Shown: positions 7,288 to 15,986 of the stretch, piece after piece
Position numbering within the stretch: the first letter of the stretch is position 1
Layout: every line of letters begins with the position of its first letter
Assembly (NCBI GenBank): GCA_040290295.1
Contig: PSMW01000001.1
Span: 155,037 to 219,036 of the forward strand
Origin: CAADGV01 sp040290295
GTDB lineage: Bacteria > Bacteroidota > Ignavibacteria > UBA10030 > UBA6906
Length of the DNA: 64,000 bases
Direction: 5' to 3'
Notes under the pieces: generated by a model
The model's database searches: none
Seen by the model: only the letters and a program-made list of their open reading frames with translations
Told to the model about the DNA's origin: nothing
Program-made: the position numbers and the translations under genes

Positions 7288-8347
7288 ATGACCCGACACC
7301 GAATTGCGCGTGTACAGCAGGAAGTGCAGAAACGGGGATTCGACGCGTTGCTGGTTTCATCGCTGCTGCACATCCGTTATCTCACCGGGTTCACGGGCAC
7401 GAACGGGTTACTCATTCTCACACCAACATCCTCGATCCTTCTCACCGACGTGCGCTATGCGCTCCACGTGCGCGAAGAAGTGAAAACCTGCAAACGCATC
7501 ATCGTGTCGCAACGAGGATTGTTGGAAGAGGCAGCCCGGCGCGGACTCTTCGATACGGTGTCGAAGGTGGGATTCGCAGCGGCTCAAGTGACCTATGCCC
7601 AATACCGCTCGATGCGCAAGCTCTTTCCGCACGTCTCGTTCGCCTCGACGCACGATATCGTGGAGGAGGCGATAATCGTGAAGGATGCGGAAGAGATTGC
7701 ACAAATTCGCGCGGCGGTAAAGATTTCTGATCGTGTGTTCGGTGAGGTGGTGAAAGTTATGCGGCCGGGTGTGCGCGAACTGGAGATCGCCGCGGAGATT
7801 TCGTATCTGCACAGAATGTTCGGTGCGGAGGGAGATGCCTTCGAGACCATTGTGGCGAGCGGCGAACGCAGCGCGTTCCCTCATGCACGTGCAAGCCAGA
7901 AGCGTATCAGGAGCGGCGAACTGGTGACGCTCGACTTTGGATGCGTCGTCAACGGCTACCATTCCGACATCACGCGTAAAACCGAGCAGGCAAGCCCGCC
8001 AGCTCTACGACGCAGTCCGAACGGCGCAGGAGGAAGCCATCGCGTCGGCGCGTGGCGGCATGTGGGCGCGCGACTTGGATGCCGTGGCGCGCCGGCGTGT
8101 TGCACGCGCAGGCTTCGGCAAGTTCTTTCAGCATTCGCTTGGTCACGGACTGGGATTGCATGTGCATGAGCGCCCGCGCGTCTCGCAGCACAGCAAGGAA
8201 CGTCTCGTCGCGGGCAGCGTCATCACGATCGAACCGGGCATCTACATTCCGACATTCGGCGGAGTGCGCATCGAGGACGATGTTGTGCTACGCGAAACGG
8301 ATTGCGAAGTGTTGAGCACGGCGCCCAAGGATTTTCTCGTCATCTAA
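7288..8347 (+). pseudogene. Xaa-Pro aminopeptidase/dipeptidase (M24) with internal deletion and frameshift
   Basis: The first part (7288 to about 7980) has the creatinase-like N-domain and the start of the pita-bread domain, with metal ligands in LDFGCVVNG and HSDITR. The second part, in the next frame, carries HSLGHGLGLHVHE, the ITIEPGIY glutamate and RIEDDV, and ends at 8347. All five metal ligands survive. At the junction (about 7977-7982), family members have roughly five residues between ITR and the KPS-like turn; here one base remains, implying about 14 bases were lost. That is larger than a simple base-calling error, so a real inactivating deletion is plausible. The intact enzyme would remove N-terminal residues before proline. 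The ATG at 7288 is 13 bp after guaB. Confidence 0.85.
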
Positions 8348-8359
8348 ACACGTCGTCGT

Positions 8360-9679
8360 ATGATCGAAGTCGTCACAACACCATCCTCGCCTTCAGCCGC
8401 CGTCCTGGGGCAACGGCGCGTGTTGGTGATCGCGTACTACTTTCCTCCCATGGGTCTCAGTGGTGTACAACGAACGTTGAAATTCGTGAAGTACCTTCCG
8501 CACTTCGGCTGGAAGCCGACGGTGCTCACGGTCGAGCCGCGTGGCTACTTCGCTCATGATGAATCGCTGCTCGATGAGTTGAGGGGACGCGACGTGGAGA
8601 TCATCCGCACCGATGCTATCGGTCCGGGAAAAGTCTTTGCACGAAATACAAACGTCGGCTTGCCCTACGAACCTCTGCGCAAACTTCTGAGTCGTGTGAG
8701 CGACACGTTCTTCATTCCCGACAACAAAATCGGCTGGAAACACAAGGCACTGCGCACAGCACTGGCGGTGCATCGTAGCGCTCCGTTCGACCTCATCTTC
8801 GCCACTGCACCGCCATTCACCGATTTTCTCGTCGGCGCCGCACTTCGTCGCCGTACCGGAAAACCGCTTGTGCTCGACTACCGCGATCCATGGGTCGAGT
8901 ATCCGCACAGGTTCTATCCGACGCCGCTGCACAAGCGGCGGCACGTTCAGCTCGAACGCCGCGTGCTGAAGGTGAGTAGTCACATTCTCACGACCAACCG
9001 ACGCGTGAAAGAGTTGCTCATCCGGCGCTACGACTTTCTCGGCTATCACGACGTGCAGATTCTGCCGCAGGGATTCGATCCAGAGGACTTTCAAGCGGTC
9101 AGCGCCGAAGGCGTCGTGCCGCGTTCGGGCAAGATGCGTGTAACGTACGCGGGAGTGTTTTGGGAAGATCGCGTACCGACGTACTTTCTCCATGCGCTCC
9201 ATGCCCTTTTTCAAGAACGGCCGGAATGGCGCCAACGCATCGAGGCACTCTTCATCGGAAAATTTCGCGCTGAGAATATGAAGCTCGTCCAAAAACTCGG
9301 GCTGTCCGATGCGGTGACGATCGTGGACTATCTCCCCCATCGGTTATGTGTGAACAATCTTGTTACCTCCGACGTGTTATGGATGATCGTCGGCGACGAT
9401 GTGGGGTCGCCGGGCAAAGTGTACGAATACATCGGCGCACGGAAACCGATCCTCGGGTGTGTGCCCGAAGGATTTCTGAAGCAAACGATTCTCGAAGCAG
9501 GCGGTATCGTTACGCAGCCGCGTGACGTTGTGGGTATCAAACGCGCGCTCGAAGAATTCTATCGCCGCTACGAAGCGGGAACGTTGCAGGGTCCCCACCC
9601 CGAAGTGGTTGCAAAGTACGACCGCATCAAGCTGACCGCCGAGTTGGTGAAAGTCTTCGAAGCGTTGATGGTTGTCTGA
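8360..9679 (+). CDS. Glycosyltransferase, GT4-like (GT-B fold)
   Basis: A 439-residue protein. The N-terminal Rossmann half begins RVLVIAYYFPPMGLSGVQR, typical of family-4 glycosyltransferases with a Fkp/WcaI-like entry loop, and includes VLDYRDPWVEYP. The C-terminal half has ILPQGFDPEDF, TYAGVFWEDR and a sugar-nucleotide region (SPGKVYEYIGARKPILG) with the conserved glutamate. It probably adds a sugar to a cell-surface glycan or lipid; donor and acceptor cannot be told from sequence. It starts 12 bp after the broken peptidase gene and ends two bases before the next ATG, so it is coupled to the methyltransferase-like gene. Confidence 0.85.
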   Translation: MIEVVTTPSSPSAAVLGQRRVLVIAYYFPPMGLSGVQRTLKFVKYLPHFGWKPTVLTVEPRGYFAHDESLLDELRGRDVEIIRTDAIGPGKVFARNTNVGLPYEPLRKLLSRVSDTFFIPDNKIGWKHKALRTALAVHRSAPFDLIFATAPPFTDFLVGAALRRRTGKPLVLDYRDPWVEYPHRFYPTPLHKRRHVQLERRVLKVSSHILTTNRRVKELLIRRYDFLGYHDVQILPQGFDPEDFQAVSAEGVVPRSGKMRVTYAGVFWEDRVPTYFLHALHALFQERPEWRQRIEALFIGKFRAENMKLVQKLGLSDAVTIVDYLPHRLCVNNLVTSDVLWMIVGDDVGSPGKVYEYIGARKPILGCVPEGFLKQTILEAGGIVTQPRDVVGIKRALEEFYRRYEAGTLQGPHPEVVAKYDRIKLTAELVKVFEALMVV

Positions 9680-9680
9680 T

Positions 9681-10328
9681 ATGCGCGCTTTGCCTCGACG
9701 CATCGCAAAAGGAATGAAAGGTGTGTGGGGGATCGATGGAGCGTACACCTTCTACACTATCAGAACGTACCCTATCGAGCGAGCATTTCTGGTCGATACC
9801 GACATGACGCCGATCGTGCGAGAGAACCAGCGCACGATGAAGCATCTCTCGCTCATCGAAGAAGATTTCGGGAAGCGCTCGACGGTGGAGCGGATCGGCA
9901 ACGTGGACGCTGTCTTCCTGTTCGACGTGTTGCTTCATCAGGTGGATCCCGATTGGGACGAAATCCTCCCCCTGTACGCGGACCAGACGAGCAGCTTTCT
10001 CATCTACAATCAACAATTCATCGCGGGGACCAAAACTGTGCGCCTTCCCGATCTTGGGAGAGAACAAGACTTCGAGCACGTCCGGATGGACGCCGACAGC
10101 CCGGGCTACAAGAATCTCTTCGAGCGTCCGTACGAGATGCATCCTCGTTATCGCAAGCCGTATCGCGACGTGCACAATGTGTGGCAATGGGGAATTACCG
10201 ATGACGATCTCTTGGCCGTGATGGAGAAGATCGGATTTCGTCTTCTGTATCGAAAGAACCATGGGCGGTTCAGCGACTTCACGGGTTTCGAGAATCACGC
10301 TTTTGTCTTCACGAGGCAAATGTCATGA
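9681..10328 (+). CDS. Methyltransferase-like protein of unknown substrate
   Basis: A 215-residue protein with a layout like class I SAM-dependent methyltransferases: a putative acidic end of strand 2 (FLVDTDMT), DAVFLFDVLLHQVD as the strand 4 region, then a helix and a late FRLLYRK strand. The glycine-rich SAM loop is weak (GVWGIDGAY), so it may be a diverged or non-catalytic member. The ATG at 9681 starts one base after the glycosyltransferase stop, and the end overlaps purD by four bases (ATGA), showing tight translational coupling. Role in glycan decoration is inferred from neighbours only. Confidence 0.6.
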   Translation: MRALPRRIAKGMKGVWGIDGAYTFYTIRTYPIERAFLVDTDMTPIVRENQRTMKHLSLIEEDFGKRSTVERIGNVDAVFLFDVLLHQVDPDWDEILPLYADQTSSFLIYNQQFIAGTKTVRLPDLGREQDFEHVRMDADSPGYKNLFERPYEMHPRYRKPYRDVHNVWQWGITDDDLLAVMEKIGFRLLYRKNHGRFSDFTGFENHAFVFTRQMS

Positions 10329-11608
10329 ACGTGTTGGTGGTAGGATCAGGGGGACGTGAACACGCTCTGGTGTGGAAGATCCGGCAGAGTCCTCGCGTCA
10401 GGAATGTGTACTGTGCACCGGGCAATCCCGGCATCGCAGAGCTTGCGAGCTGCCTTCCCATCAAAGCAACGGCGATCGCGGAACTGGCGGAGACTGCCAA
10501 GCGCGAGAAGATCGACCTGACGGTTGTCGGTCCCGAACAGCCGCTCGCCGAAGGCATCGTCGATCATTTCGAAGCGATCGGCTTGAAGATTTTCGGACCG
10601 ACAAAACGAGCTTCACAGTTGGAGTGGAGCAAAGCGTTCGCGAAGGAATTTATGCTACGCCACAATATTCCGACTGCTCGTCACACAACGTTCACTCGAG
10701 CCGAGGAGGCGGAGGCACAGACGTACCTGCAGAGCGTACCGATGCCCATCGTGCTGAAGGCTGATGGACTTGCCTCAGGGAAGGGTGTCGTGATCTGCCA
10801 CGAACGCGACGAGGCTGTGAAGGCGCTGACCGACATGCAACGGCAATTTGGTCCGGCGTGCGATAGAATTGTCGTGGAGGAGTTTCTCGAAGGTGAAGAG
10901 GCTTCGGTCTTTGCCGTTTGTGATGGGGAAGAGTTTGTCACGCTTGCACCGGCGCAAGACCATAAACGCGCGTTCGACAACGACCGCGGGAAAAATACTG
11001 GCGGTATGGGTGCTTACGCTCCCGCGCCCATCGTCCCGAACGACATTCTCCGCGACGTGGAAGACTCGATCATCCGACCGACGCTGAAGGGTATGCAACA
11101 GGAGGGGAGACCGTACAAAGGATGTCTGTATGTGGGATTGATGATCACTTCTGCGGGACCGAGTGTCGTGGAGTACAACTGTCGGTTCGGCGACCCTGAA
11201 ACACAAGCGGTGCTGCCGCTGTACACATCCGATTTCGTCGAGTTGTTGGAGGCGGCATGCTCGGGCAAGATCGGGAAGCTTCACAAACGGCAGCGTGCTG
11301 CCTCGAGCACCCCATCGGCAGTGTGTGTTGTGCTCGCCTCGCAAGGCTATCCCAACGAGTATCCCACAGGATTGGAGATCACCGGTTTGGAAGAAGTAGA
11401 AGCAATGGACAACGTGTTGGTCTTTCATGCCGGCACGAAAATCTCGGGTGGTACGTTGGTGACTGCCGGCGGAAGAGTCCTAGGCGTTACGGCGATTCAC
11501 CCACAACTCGGTGAGGCGATCCACGACGCGTACGAGGCGGTGAGGAGAATTTCTTTCGCGGGCATGCACTATCGGCGCGACATCGGCAAAAAGGCATTCG
11601 TGCACTGA
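10325..11608 (+). CDS. purD: Phosphoribosylamine-glycine ligase (GAR synthetase)
   Basis: A 427-residue ATP-grasp enzyme of standard length. Landmarks are the start VLVVGSGGREHALVWK, VGPEQPLAEGI, the ATP-grasp loop LKADGLASGKGVVIC, EEFLEGEEASVFA, FGDPETQAVLP, and a C-terminal rudiment-barrel domain ending RRDIGKKAF. It joins glycine to phosphoribosylamine in purine synthesis. It overlaps the preceding stop by ATGA and the following membrane glycosyltransferase gene by one base (TGATG), so it is inside the long plus-strand operon that also carries guaB. Confidence 0.97.
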   Translation: MNVLVVGSGGREHALVWKIRQSPRVRNVYCAPGNPGIAELASCLPIKATAIAELAETAKREKIDLTVVGPEQPLAEGIVDHFEAIGLKIFGPTKRASQLEWSKAFAKEFMLRHNIPTARHTTFTRAEEAEAQTYLQSVPMPIVLKADGLASGKGVVICHERDEAVKALTDMQRQFGPACDRIVVEEFLEGEEASVFAVCDGEEFVTLAPAQDHKRAFDNDRGKNTGGMGAYAPAPIVPNDILRDVEDSIIRPTLKGMQQEGRPYKGCLYVGLMITSAGPSVVEYNCRFGDPETQAVLPLYTSDFVELLEAACSGKIGKLHKRQRAASSTPSAVCVVLASQGYPNEYPTGLEITGLEEVEAMDNVLVFHAGTKISGGTLVTAGGRVLGVTAIHPQLGEAIHDAYEAVRRISFAGMHYRRDIGKKAFVH

Positions 11609-12924
11609 TGGTTCTGACGATCGAGCATCGACTTGTGTTCATTTTGATGCTTGCCGCGTTCATCCTTCGGCTTGCAGGGATTGCTCCGCTTCATGCTGCA
11701 GGCTACACGGCAGACGAGAAGGAGTATATCTCACTCGCCACGAAACTGGCTTCCGGTGAGCGGTTTCAAGATTCCAACGGCGACTACTCGACGAAAGCGC
11801 CGCTCTTCCCTCTGTTGCTTTCGTGGCTCATGCGGGTCTTCGGCAGTGGTTTGCTCATGCCGCACTTGCTGCATGCAACACTCGGCGCGATGATCGTTCT
11901 CCTCGGATACCATCTGAGTCGAACCGCAACGGCCGACGCACCGCAAGCGCTCGTCACGGCAGGCATTGTAGCGCTCTATCCGGGACTTGTGGTGTATTCC
12001 GGCGTTTTGCAAACGGAGACGCTCTACATCGTTTTCGTTCTTCTTTCTTTTGTGTTGTGGGAAAAGATGCGCAAGGTGATATCGCCCATGGAAGCGTTGG
12101 GCATGGGTGTCGCCGCAGCGCTGGCGGCATTGACGCGGGCAGTCGTTGTCGGATTTTTCCCGCTGATGCTTCTTCTCCTTTTGTGGCTGGAGCGGAAAGC
12201 TTGGAAAAAGATGGTGCCTGCTGTGGGAGTGGCACTCGCCGCGTGGTGCATTGTGCTGGCGCCGTGGACTGTACGAAATGCCAACGTGCACAACGCGTTC
12301 GTTCCCGTTTCATCATGGGGCGGCGTCTCGCTCTTGTTGGGCAACAATCCGTATGCAACAGGGACGTGGAGTACACGACCCGGTTTCGAAGAGTGGTTGG
12401 AGAGGAGTGCCGAGCAGAAAGGCGTGCGTCTCGATGAGTTGAGCGAGACCTCGCGCAGCGCATTCATGGCAGAACTGGCGGTGTCGTTCATCGCGGACCA
12501 TCCGGGAGATGCCGCGGCTCTGGCGGCGAAGAAGCTCTACATGTTTTGGATCTATCCGATTGCAAACTCCGATTCGGATACAATGCAACAGGCGCTTTGC
12601 GTTTTGGGCGATATCATTCTCTACGCGCTCACCATTGTCGGCGTTGTGGCATGCGCCAAAAAGGGGACTGCGTTATGGGTGACGGCGATTGCGTTCTTTA
12701 CTCTTGTGCACGTAGCGATGCACGTCGAGGCGCGATATCGACTCCCGCTCGTTCCGTTGATCGCCCTCTTCGCGGGGAACGGAGGAGCGTTGTTGATGGA
12801 CACAGAACGGCGACAAGATTTTTTCCAGAATGAGAAGCACCGTGTCGCCGTCGGTGTAGGCTGGGCGGCGCTCGGTCTCGTCTACGCGTACACTGCGTGG
12901 CAATTTTTTTCCGGCAATATCTAA
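11608..12924 (+). CDS. GT39-type membrane glycosyltransferase (ArnT/PMT-like)
   Basis: A 438-residue integral membrane protein with roughly ten hydrophobic segments. After the first segment is a periplasmic stretch, GYTADEKEYISLATKL, with the acidic residues used by dolichyl-phosphate mannosyltransferase-like (GT39/ArnT) enzymes, followed by STKAPLFPLLLSWLMR, the classic family signature region. Such enzymes move a sugar from a lipid-phosphate donor to a protein, lipid or polymer on the outer face of the inner membrane. The gene starts on the last base of purD. Substrate is unknown; the adjoining GT4-like and epimerase genes support a role in surface glycans. Confidence 0.85.
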   Translation: MVLTIEHRLVFILMLAAFILRLAGIAPLHAAGYTADEKEYISLATKLASGERFQDSNGDYSTKAPLFPLLLSWLMRVFGSGLLMPHLLHATLGAMIVLLGYHLSRTATADAPQALVTAGIVALYPGLVVYSGVLQTETLYIVFVLLSFVLWEKMRKVISPMEALGMGVAAALAALTRAVVVGFFPLMLLLLLWLERKAWKKMVPAVGVALAAWCIVLAPWTVRNANVHNAFVPVSSWGGVSLLLGNNPYATGTWSTRPGFEEWLERSAEQKGVRLDELSETSRSAFMAELAVSFIADHPGDAAALAAKKLYMFWIYPIANSDSDTMQQALCVLGDIILYALTIVGVVACAKKGTALWVTAIAFFTLVHVAMHVEARYRLPLVPLIALFAGNGGALLMDTERRQDFFQNEKHRVAVGVGWAALGLVYAYTAWQFFSGNI

Positions 12925-12935
12925 AGGTGTAACAC

Positions 12936-13871
12936 GTGAACATTCTCGTTACGGGGGGTGCAGGTTTCATTGGTTCACACGTTGTCGATGAATATCTTAG
13001 GCTCGGCCATCGTGTTGCCATCGTGGACAATCTTTCGACGGGCAGGACGAGCAACCTCAATCCACAAGCGATATTCTACCAAGCCGACATTCGAGATGCG
13101 AGCGCCATGCAGCACATCTTCGAACACGAACGCTTCGATCTTCTTAACCATCATGCAGCCCAAATGGACGTGCGCCGCTCGGTGGAAGACCCGGTGTACG
13201 ATGCATCCGTCAATATTCTGGGCGCACTCACGCTGTTCGAATGTTGTGTGAAGACGGGCGTCCGGCGCGTCGTGTTCGCCTCCAGCGGCGGCGCTATCTA
13301 CGGCGAGCAGGACTATTTCCCCGCCGACGAACTTCATCCCACGCGACCTATTTCACCATATGGCGTTGCGAAGCTGACGACGGAACAGTATCTTTTCTAC
13401 TACAAAGAAGTGTACGGCATCGATTCGGTGAGTCTCCGCTATGCCAACATCTATGGCCCCCGACAGAATCCCGAAGGCGAAGCCGGCGTCGTCGCCATCT
13501 TCACAACCCGGTTTCTTCGAGGCGTACAGCCGATCATCAATGGCGACGGAAAGCAGACGCGTGATTATGTGTTTGTAGGTGATGTGGTGCGCGCCAATGT
13601 GCTCGCACTCGACTGTACCGGCTCGGCAGTGTTCAATATCGGAACGGGGATCGAGACGGACGTCAACCAATTGTTCTCGTATCTCAAAGCAGCCATGGGT
13701 TCGTCGGCCGAAGAGAAGCACGGTCCGGCAAAGAAGGGAGAACAACGCCGAAGTGTTCTTTCCTTTAAGAAGATCGAACAGGCGTTGGGCTGGCGACCGA
13801 CGGTGACGATCGACGAGGGGCTACGCCGGACGCTCGAGTACTTTCGCAGCGTGGAGCGCTATGATGCGTAA
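12936..13871 (+). CDS. NAD-dependent sugar epimerase/dehydratase (GalE-like)
   Basis: A 311-residue short-chain dehydrogenase of the extended type: NAD loop GGAGFIGSH, VDNLSTG, HHAAQMDVR, catalytic SSGGAIYGE serine region, and YGVAKLTTE with the Tyr-x-x-x-Lys pair, then the RYANIYGPRQNP sugar-binding segment. It most resembles UDP-glucose/UDP-glucuronate 4-epimerases. The start codon is GTG at 12936. The 3' end overlaps meaB by 11 bp. It is likely to supply a UDP-sugar for the neighbouring transferases. Confidence 0.88.
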   Translation: MNILVTGGAGFIGSHVVDEYLRLGHRVAIVDNLSTGRTSNLNPQAIFYQADIRDASAMQHIFEHERFDLLNHHAAQMDVRRSVEDPVYDASVNILGALTLFECCVKTGVRRVVFASSGGAIYGEQDYFPADELHPTRPISPYGVAKLTTEQYLFYYKEVYGIDSVSLRYANIYGPRQNPEGEAGVVAIFTTRFLRGVQPIINGDGKQTRDYVFVGDVVRANVLALDCTGSAVFNIGTGIETDVNQLFSYLKAAMGSSAEEKHGPAKKGEQRRSVLSFKKIEQALGWRPTVTIDEGLRRTLEYFRSVERYDA

Positions 13872-14823
13872 ACCGGCCGTTGATATCGAGAAATTGCTGA
13901 GCGGCGACCGTGTCGCCATAGCGCGTGCGATTACGCTCATCGAAAATGAACTCGACGGCGCGGAAGACCTCCTGCGTGCGATCTTTCCCAAAACGGGTCG
14001 TGCTTATCGTATCGGCATCACCGGTCCGCCCGGCGCCGGCAAGAGTACGCTGACGAACAAGCTTGCGCAGGTGTATCGCAAGCAACACCTTGGCGTGGGC
14101 ATCATCGCTGTCGATCCGACAAGTCCGTTCACGGGCGGCGCACTTCTGGGTGATCGCGTGCGGATGACCGACGTCGAGTTGGACGAAGGAGTTTTCATCC
14201 GCAGCATGGCGTCGCGCGGAAGTTTGGGCGGTTTGAGCAAGAAAGCGATGGAAGCGGCAGATGTGCTCGATGCTGCGGGTAGAAATATCATTCTCTTGGA
14301 AACGGTCGGCGTCGGACAATCGGAGTTGGACATTGCAGGCGCCGCCGATACAACCGTGGTCGTGCTCGTTCCCGAGTCGGGCGATTCGATTCAAGCCATG
14401 AAGGCGGGACTCATGGAGATTGCGGATTTCTTTGTGCTGAACAAAGCTGATCGTGCCGGCGCAGAACAGGCGGTCATGTTTATCAAAATGATCCTCCACT
14501 TCAAACCCGCAGGCGAGTGGACACCCGACGTTGTGAAAACGGTTGCAAGCGAAGGGCTTGGCGTCGAGGAGGTAGCCGTGAAGATTGCCGAGCACCGTGC
14601 ATTCTTGGAGCGCACGGGGCTGCTTGCCGAGAAACGTCGCAGTCGTTTGGAGCATCGCATCCAAGAGCTTGTTGCCGACAAACTGCGGATCGATTTTTGG
14701 AACGACGACCGCAATGCGCTGTTGAGAGAGAGAATCACAGCGGTTATGAATGTGAACGCAACACCATACGATCTTGCCCACGAATTGATAGCAAACTTTC
14801 GTCATCAGGAGGAGAATCCATGA
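13861..14823 (+). CDS. meaB: MeaB/ArgK-type G3E GTPase, chaperone of a B12-dependent acyl-CoA mutase
   Basis: A 320-residue protein. The Walker A loop is GITGPPGAGKSTLTNKL, followed by VDPTSPFTGGALLGDRVRM, the LLETVGVGQSE switch II region and LNKADR base-specificity motif, with a C-terminal dimerisation helix. MeaB proteins gate cobalamin loading and protect methylmalonyl-CoA mutase or its relatives. No mutase is in the window, so the client must be elsewhere or upstream of another locus. The end overlaps the acyl-CoA dehydrogenase start by ATGA, and an acyl-CoA carboxylase beta subunit follows, which agrees with a role in short-chain acyl-CoA metabolism. Confidence 0.95.
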   Translation: MMRKPAVDIEKLLSGDRVAIARAITLIENELDGAEDLLRAIFPKTGRAYRIGITGPPGAGKSTLTNKLAQVYRKQHLGVGIIAVDPTSPFTGGALLGDRVRMTDVELDEGVFIRSMASRGSLGGLSKKAMEAADVLDAAGRNIILLETVGVGQSELDIAGAADTTVVVLVPESGDSIQAMKAGLMEIADFFVLNKADRAGAEQAVMFIKMILHFKPAGEWTPDVVKTVASEGLGVEEVAVKIAEHRAFLERTGLLAEKRRSRLEHRIQELVADKLRIDFWNDDRNALLRERITAVMNVNATPYDLAHELIANFRHQEENP

Positions 14824-15982
14824 CAGACATCGGCGTTATGAATGGTTTCGATCTGCATCTGAATGAAAGCCAGCGAGCTGTTCAAGAGCTCGCGCGCGCG
14901 TTCGCTGAAGAGGAAATCCGACCTCATGTGATGCACTACGATGAGTCGCAGGAGTTTCCCTTCGACATCATCAACAAAGCGGCAGAGCTTGGCTTCATGG
15001 GCATGACATGGCCTGAAGAGTTGGGCGGGGCGGGTTTGTCGGAACTCGAAGCCATCATCATTATCGAAGAGGTGGCGAAGGTCGATCCCTCTGTTGCCCT
15101 CACGATCGCGTCGCACAATAGTTTGTGCACGGGGCATATCATGAAGTTTGGCAACGACGAACAAAAACGACGATANNNNNNNNNNNNNNNNNNNNNNNNN
15201 NNNNNNNNNNNNNNNNNNNNNNNNNNNNNNNNNNNNNNNNNNNNNNNNNNNNNNNNNNNNNNNNNNNNNNNNNTGGCTGCGACTGGATCATCAACGGAAG
15301 CAAATGCTTCATCACGCAAGGCTCGGTCGGCTCGACGTATGTGGTCATGGCGGTCACCGACCCCACCAAAGGCAAGCACGGCATTTCTGCCTTCATTCTT
15401 GAAAAGGGAATGAAAGGCTTTACGATCGGCAAGAAAGAGAACAAGCTCGGCATGCGCTGCAGCGATACCGCGACGCTGCTGTTCGATAATGTGCGCGTGC
15501 CCGCCGAAAACCTGATCGGCAAGGAAGGTGAAGGTTTCAAACAAGCCTTGGCGGTGTTGGACGGAGGGCGTATTGGCATTGCAGCGCTGTCGGTGGGGAT
15601 AGCACAAGGCGCGCTCGATGCAAGCGTGAAATATGCGAAGACACGTGTTCAATTTGGCAAACCGATCGCCGAGTTCCAAGCCATTCAATGGAAGCTGGCG
15701 GACATGGCAACGGAAATCCAGGCAGCGCGCTTACTCACGCAACGTGCTGCTTGGATGGCAACGAAGGGAATGAACTTCACACTCGCCGTTTCGCAAGCGA
15801 AGCTCTTCGCCAGCGAGGTTGCCGTGCGGGCAACCAACGAAGCAGTTCAAATTCATGGCGGGTACGGCTTTATCAAAGAATTCCCCGTCGAAAAGTTGTA
15901 TCGGGACGTGAAACTGATGACGATCGGCGAAGGCACGTCGGAAGTGCAAAAGATGGTCATTGCCCGCAACCTTCTTGCATAA
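14820..15982 (+). CDS. Short-chain acyl-CoA dehydrogenase (interrupted by an assembly gap)
   Basis: The N-terminal part (14820-15175) has the helical domain with TWPEELGGAGLSELE and ASHNSLCTGHI. After the gap, the frame resumes as CDWIINGSKCFITQG, then KLGMRCSDTATLLFDNVRVP, LDGGRIGIAALSVGIAQGALD, and ends with IHGGYGFIKEFPVEKLYRD and IGEGTSEVQKMVIARN. This is the butyryl/short-chain type, with the catalytic Glu expected in the SEV-containing or earlier loop of its subfamily. About 35 residues spanning the TEP-containing FAD segment are hidden by N. The two sides are in different frames because the N count is only an estimate, so this is not a true frameshift. It overlaps meaB by ATGA. Confidence 0.9.
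15176..15273. other. Assembly gap (98 N) inside the acyl-CoA dehydrogenase gene
   Basis: A run of N. Family alignment suggests 105-111 real bases are missing, close to but not equal to the placeholder length. Confidence 0.99.
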
Positions 15983-15986
15983 TCCC

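Noticed and set aside
14820..15982. Frameshift in the acyl-CoA dehydrogenase
   Set aside because: The frame change coincides with a run of N of estimated size, so it is an assembly effect.
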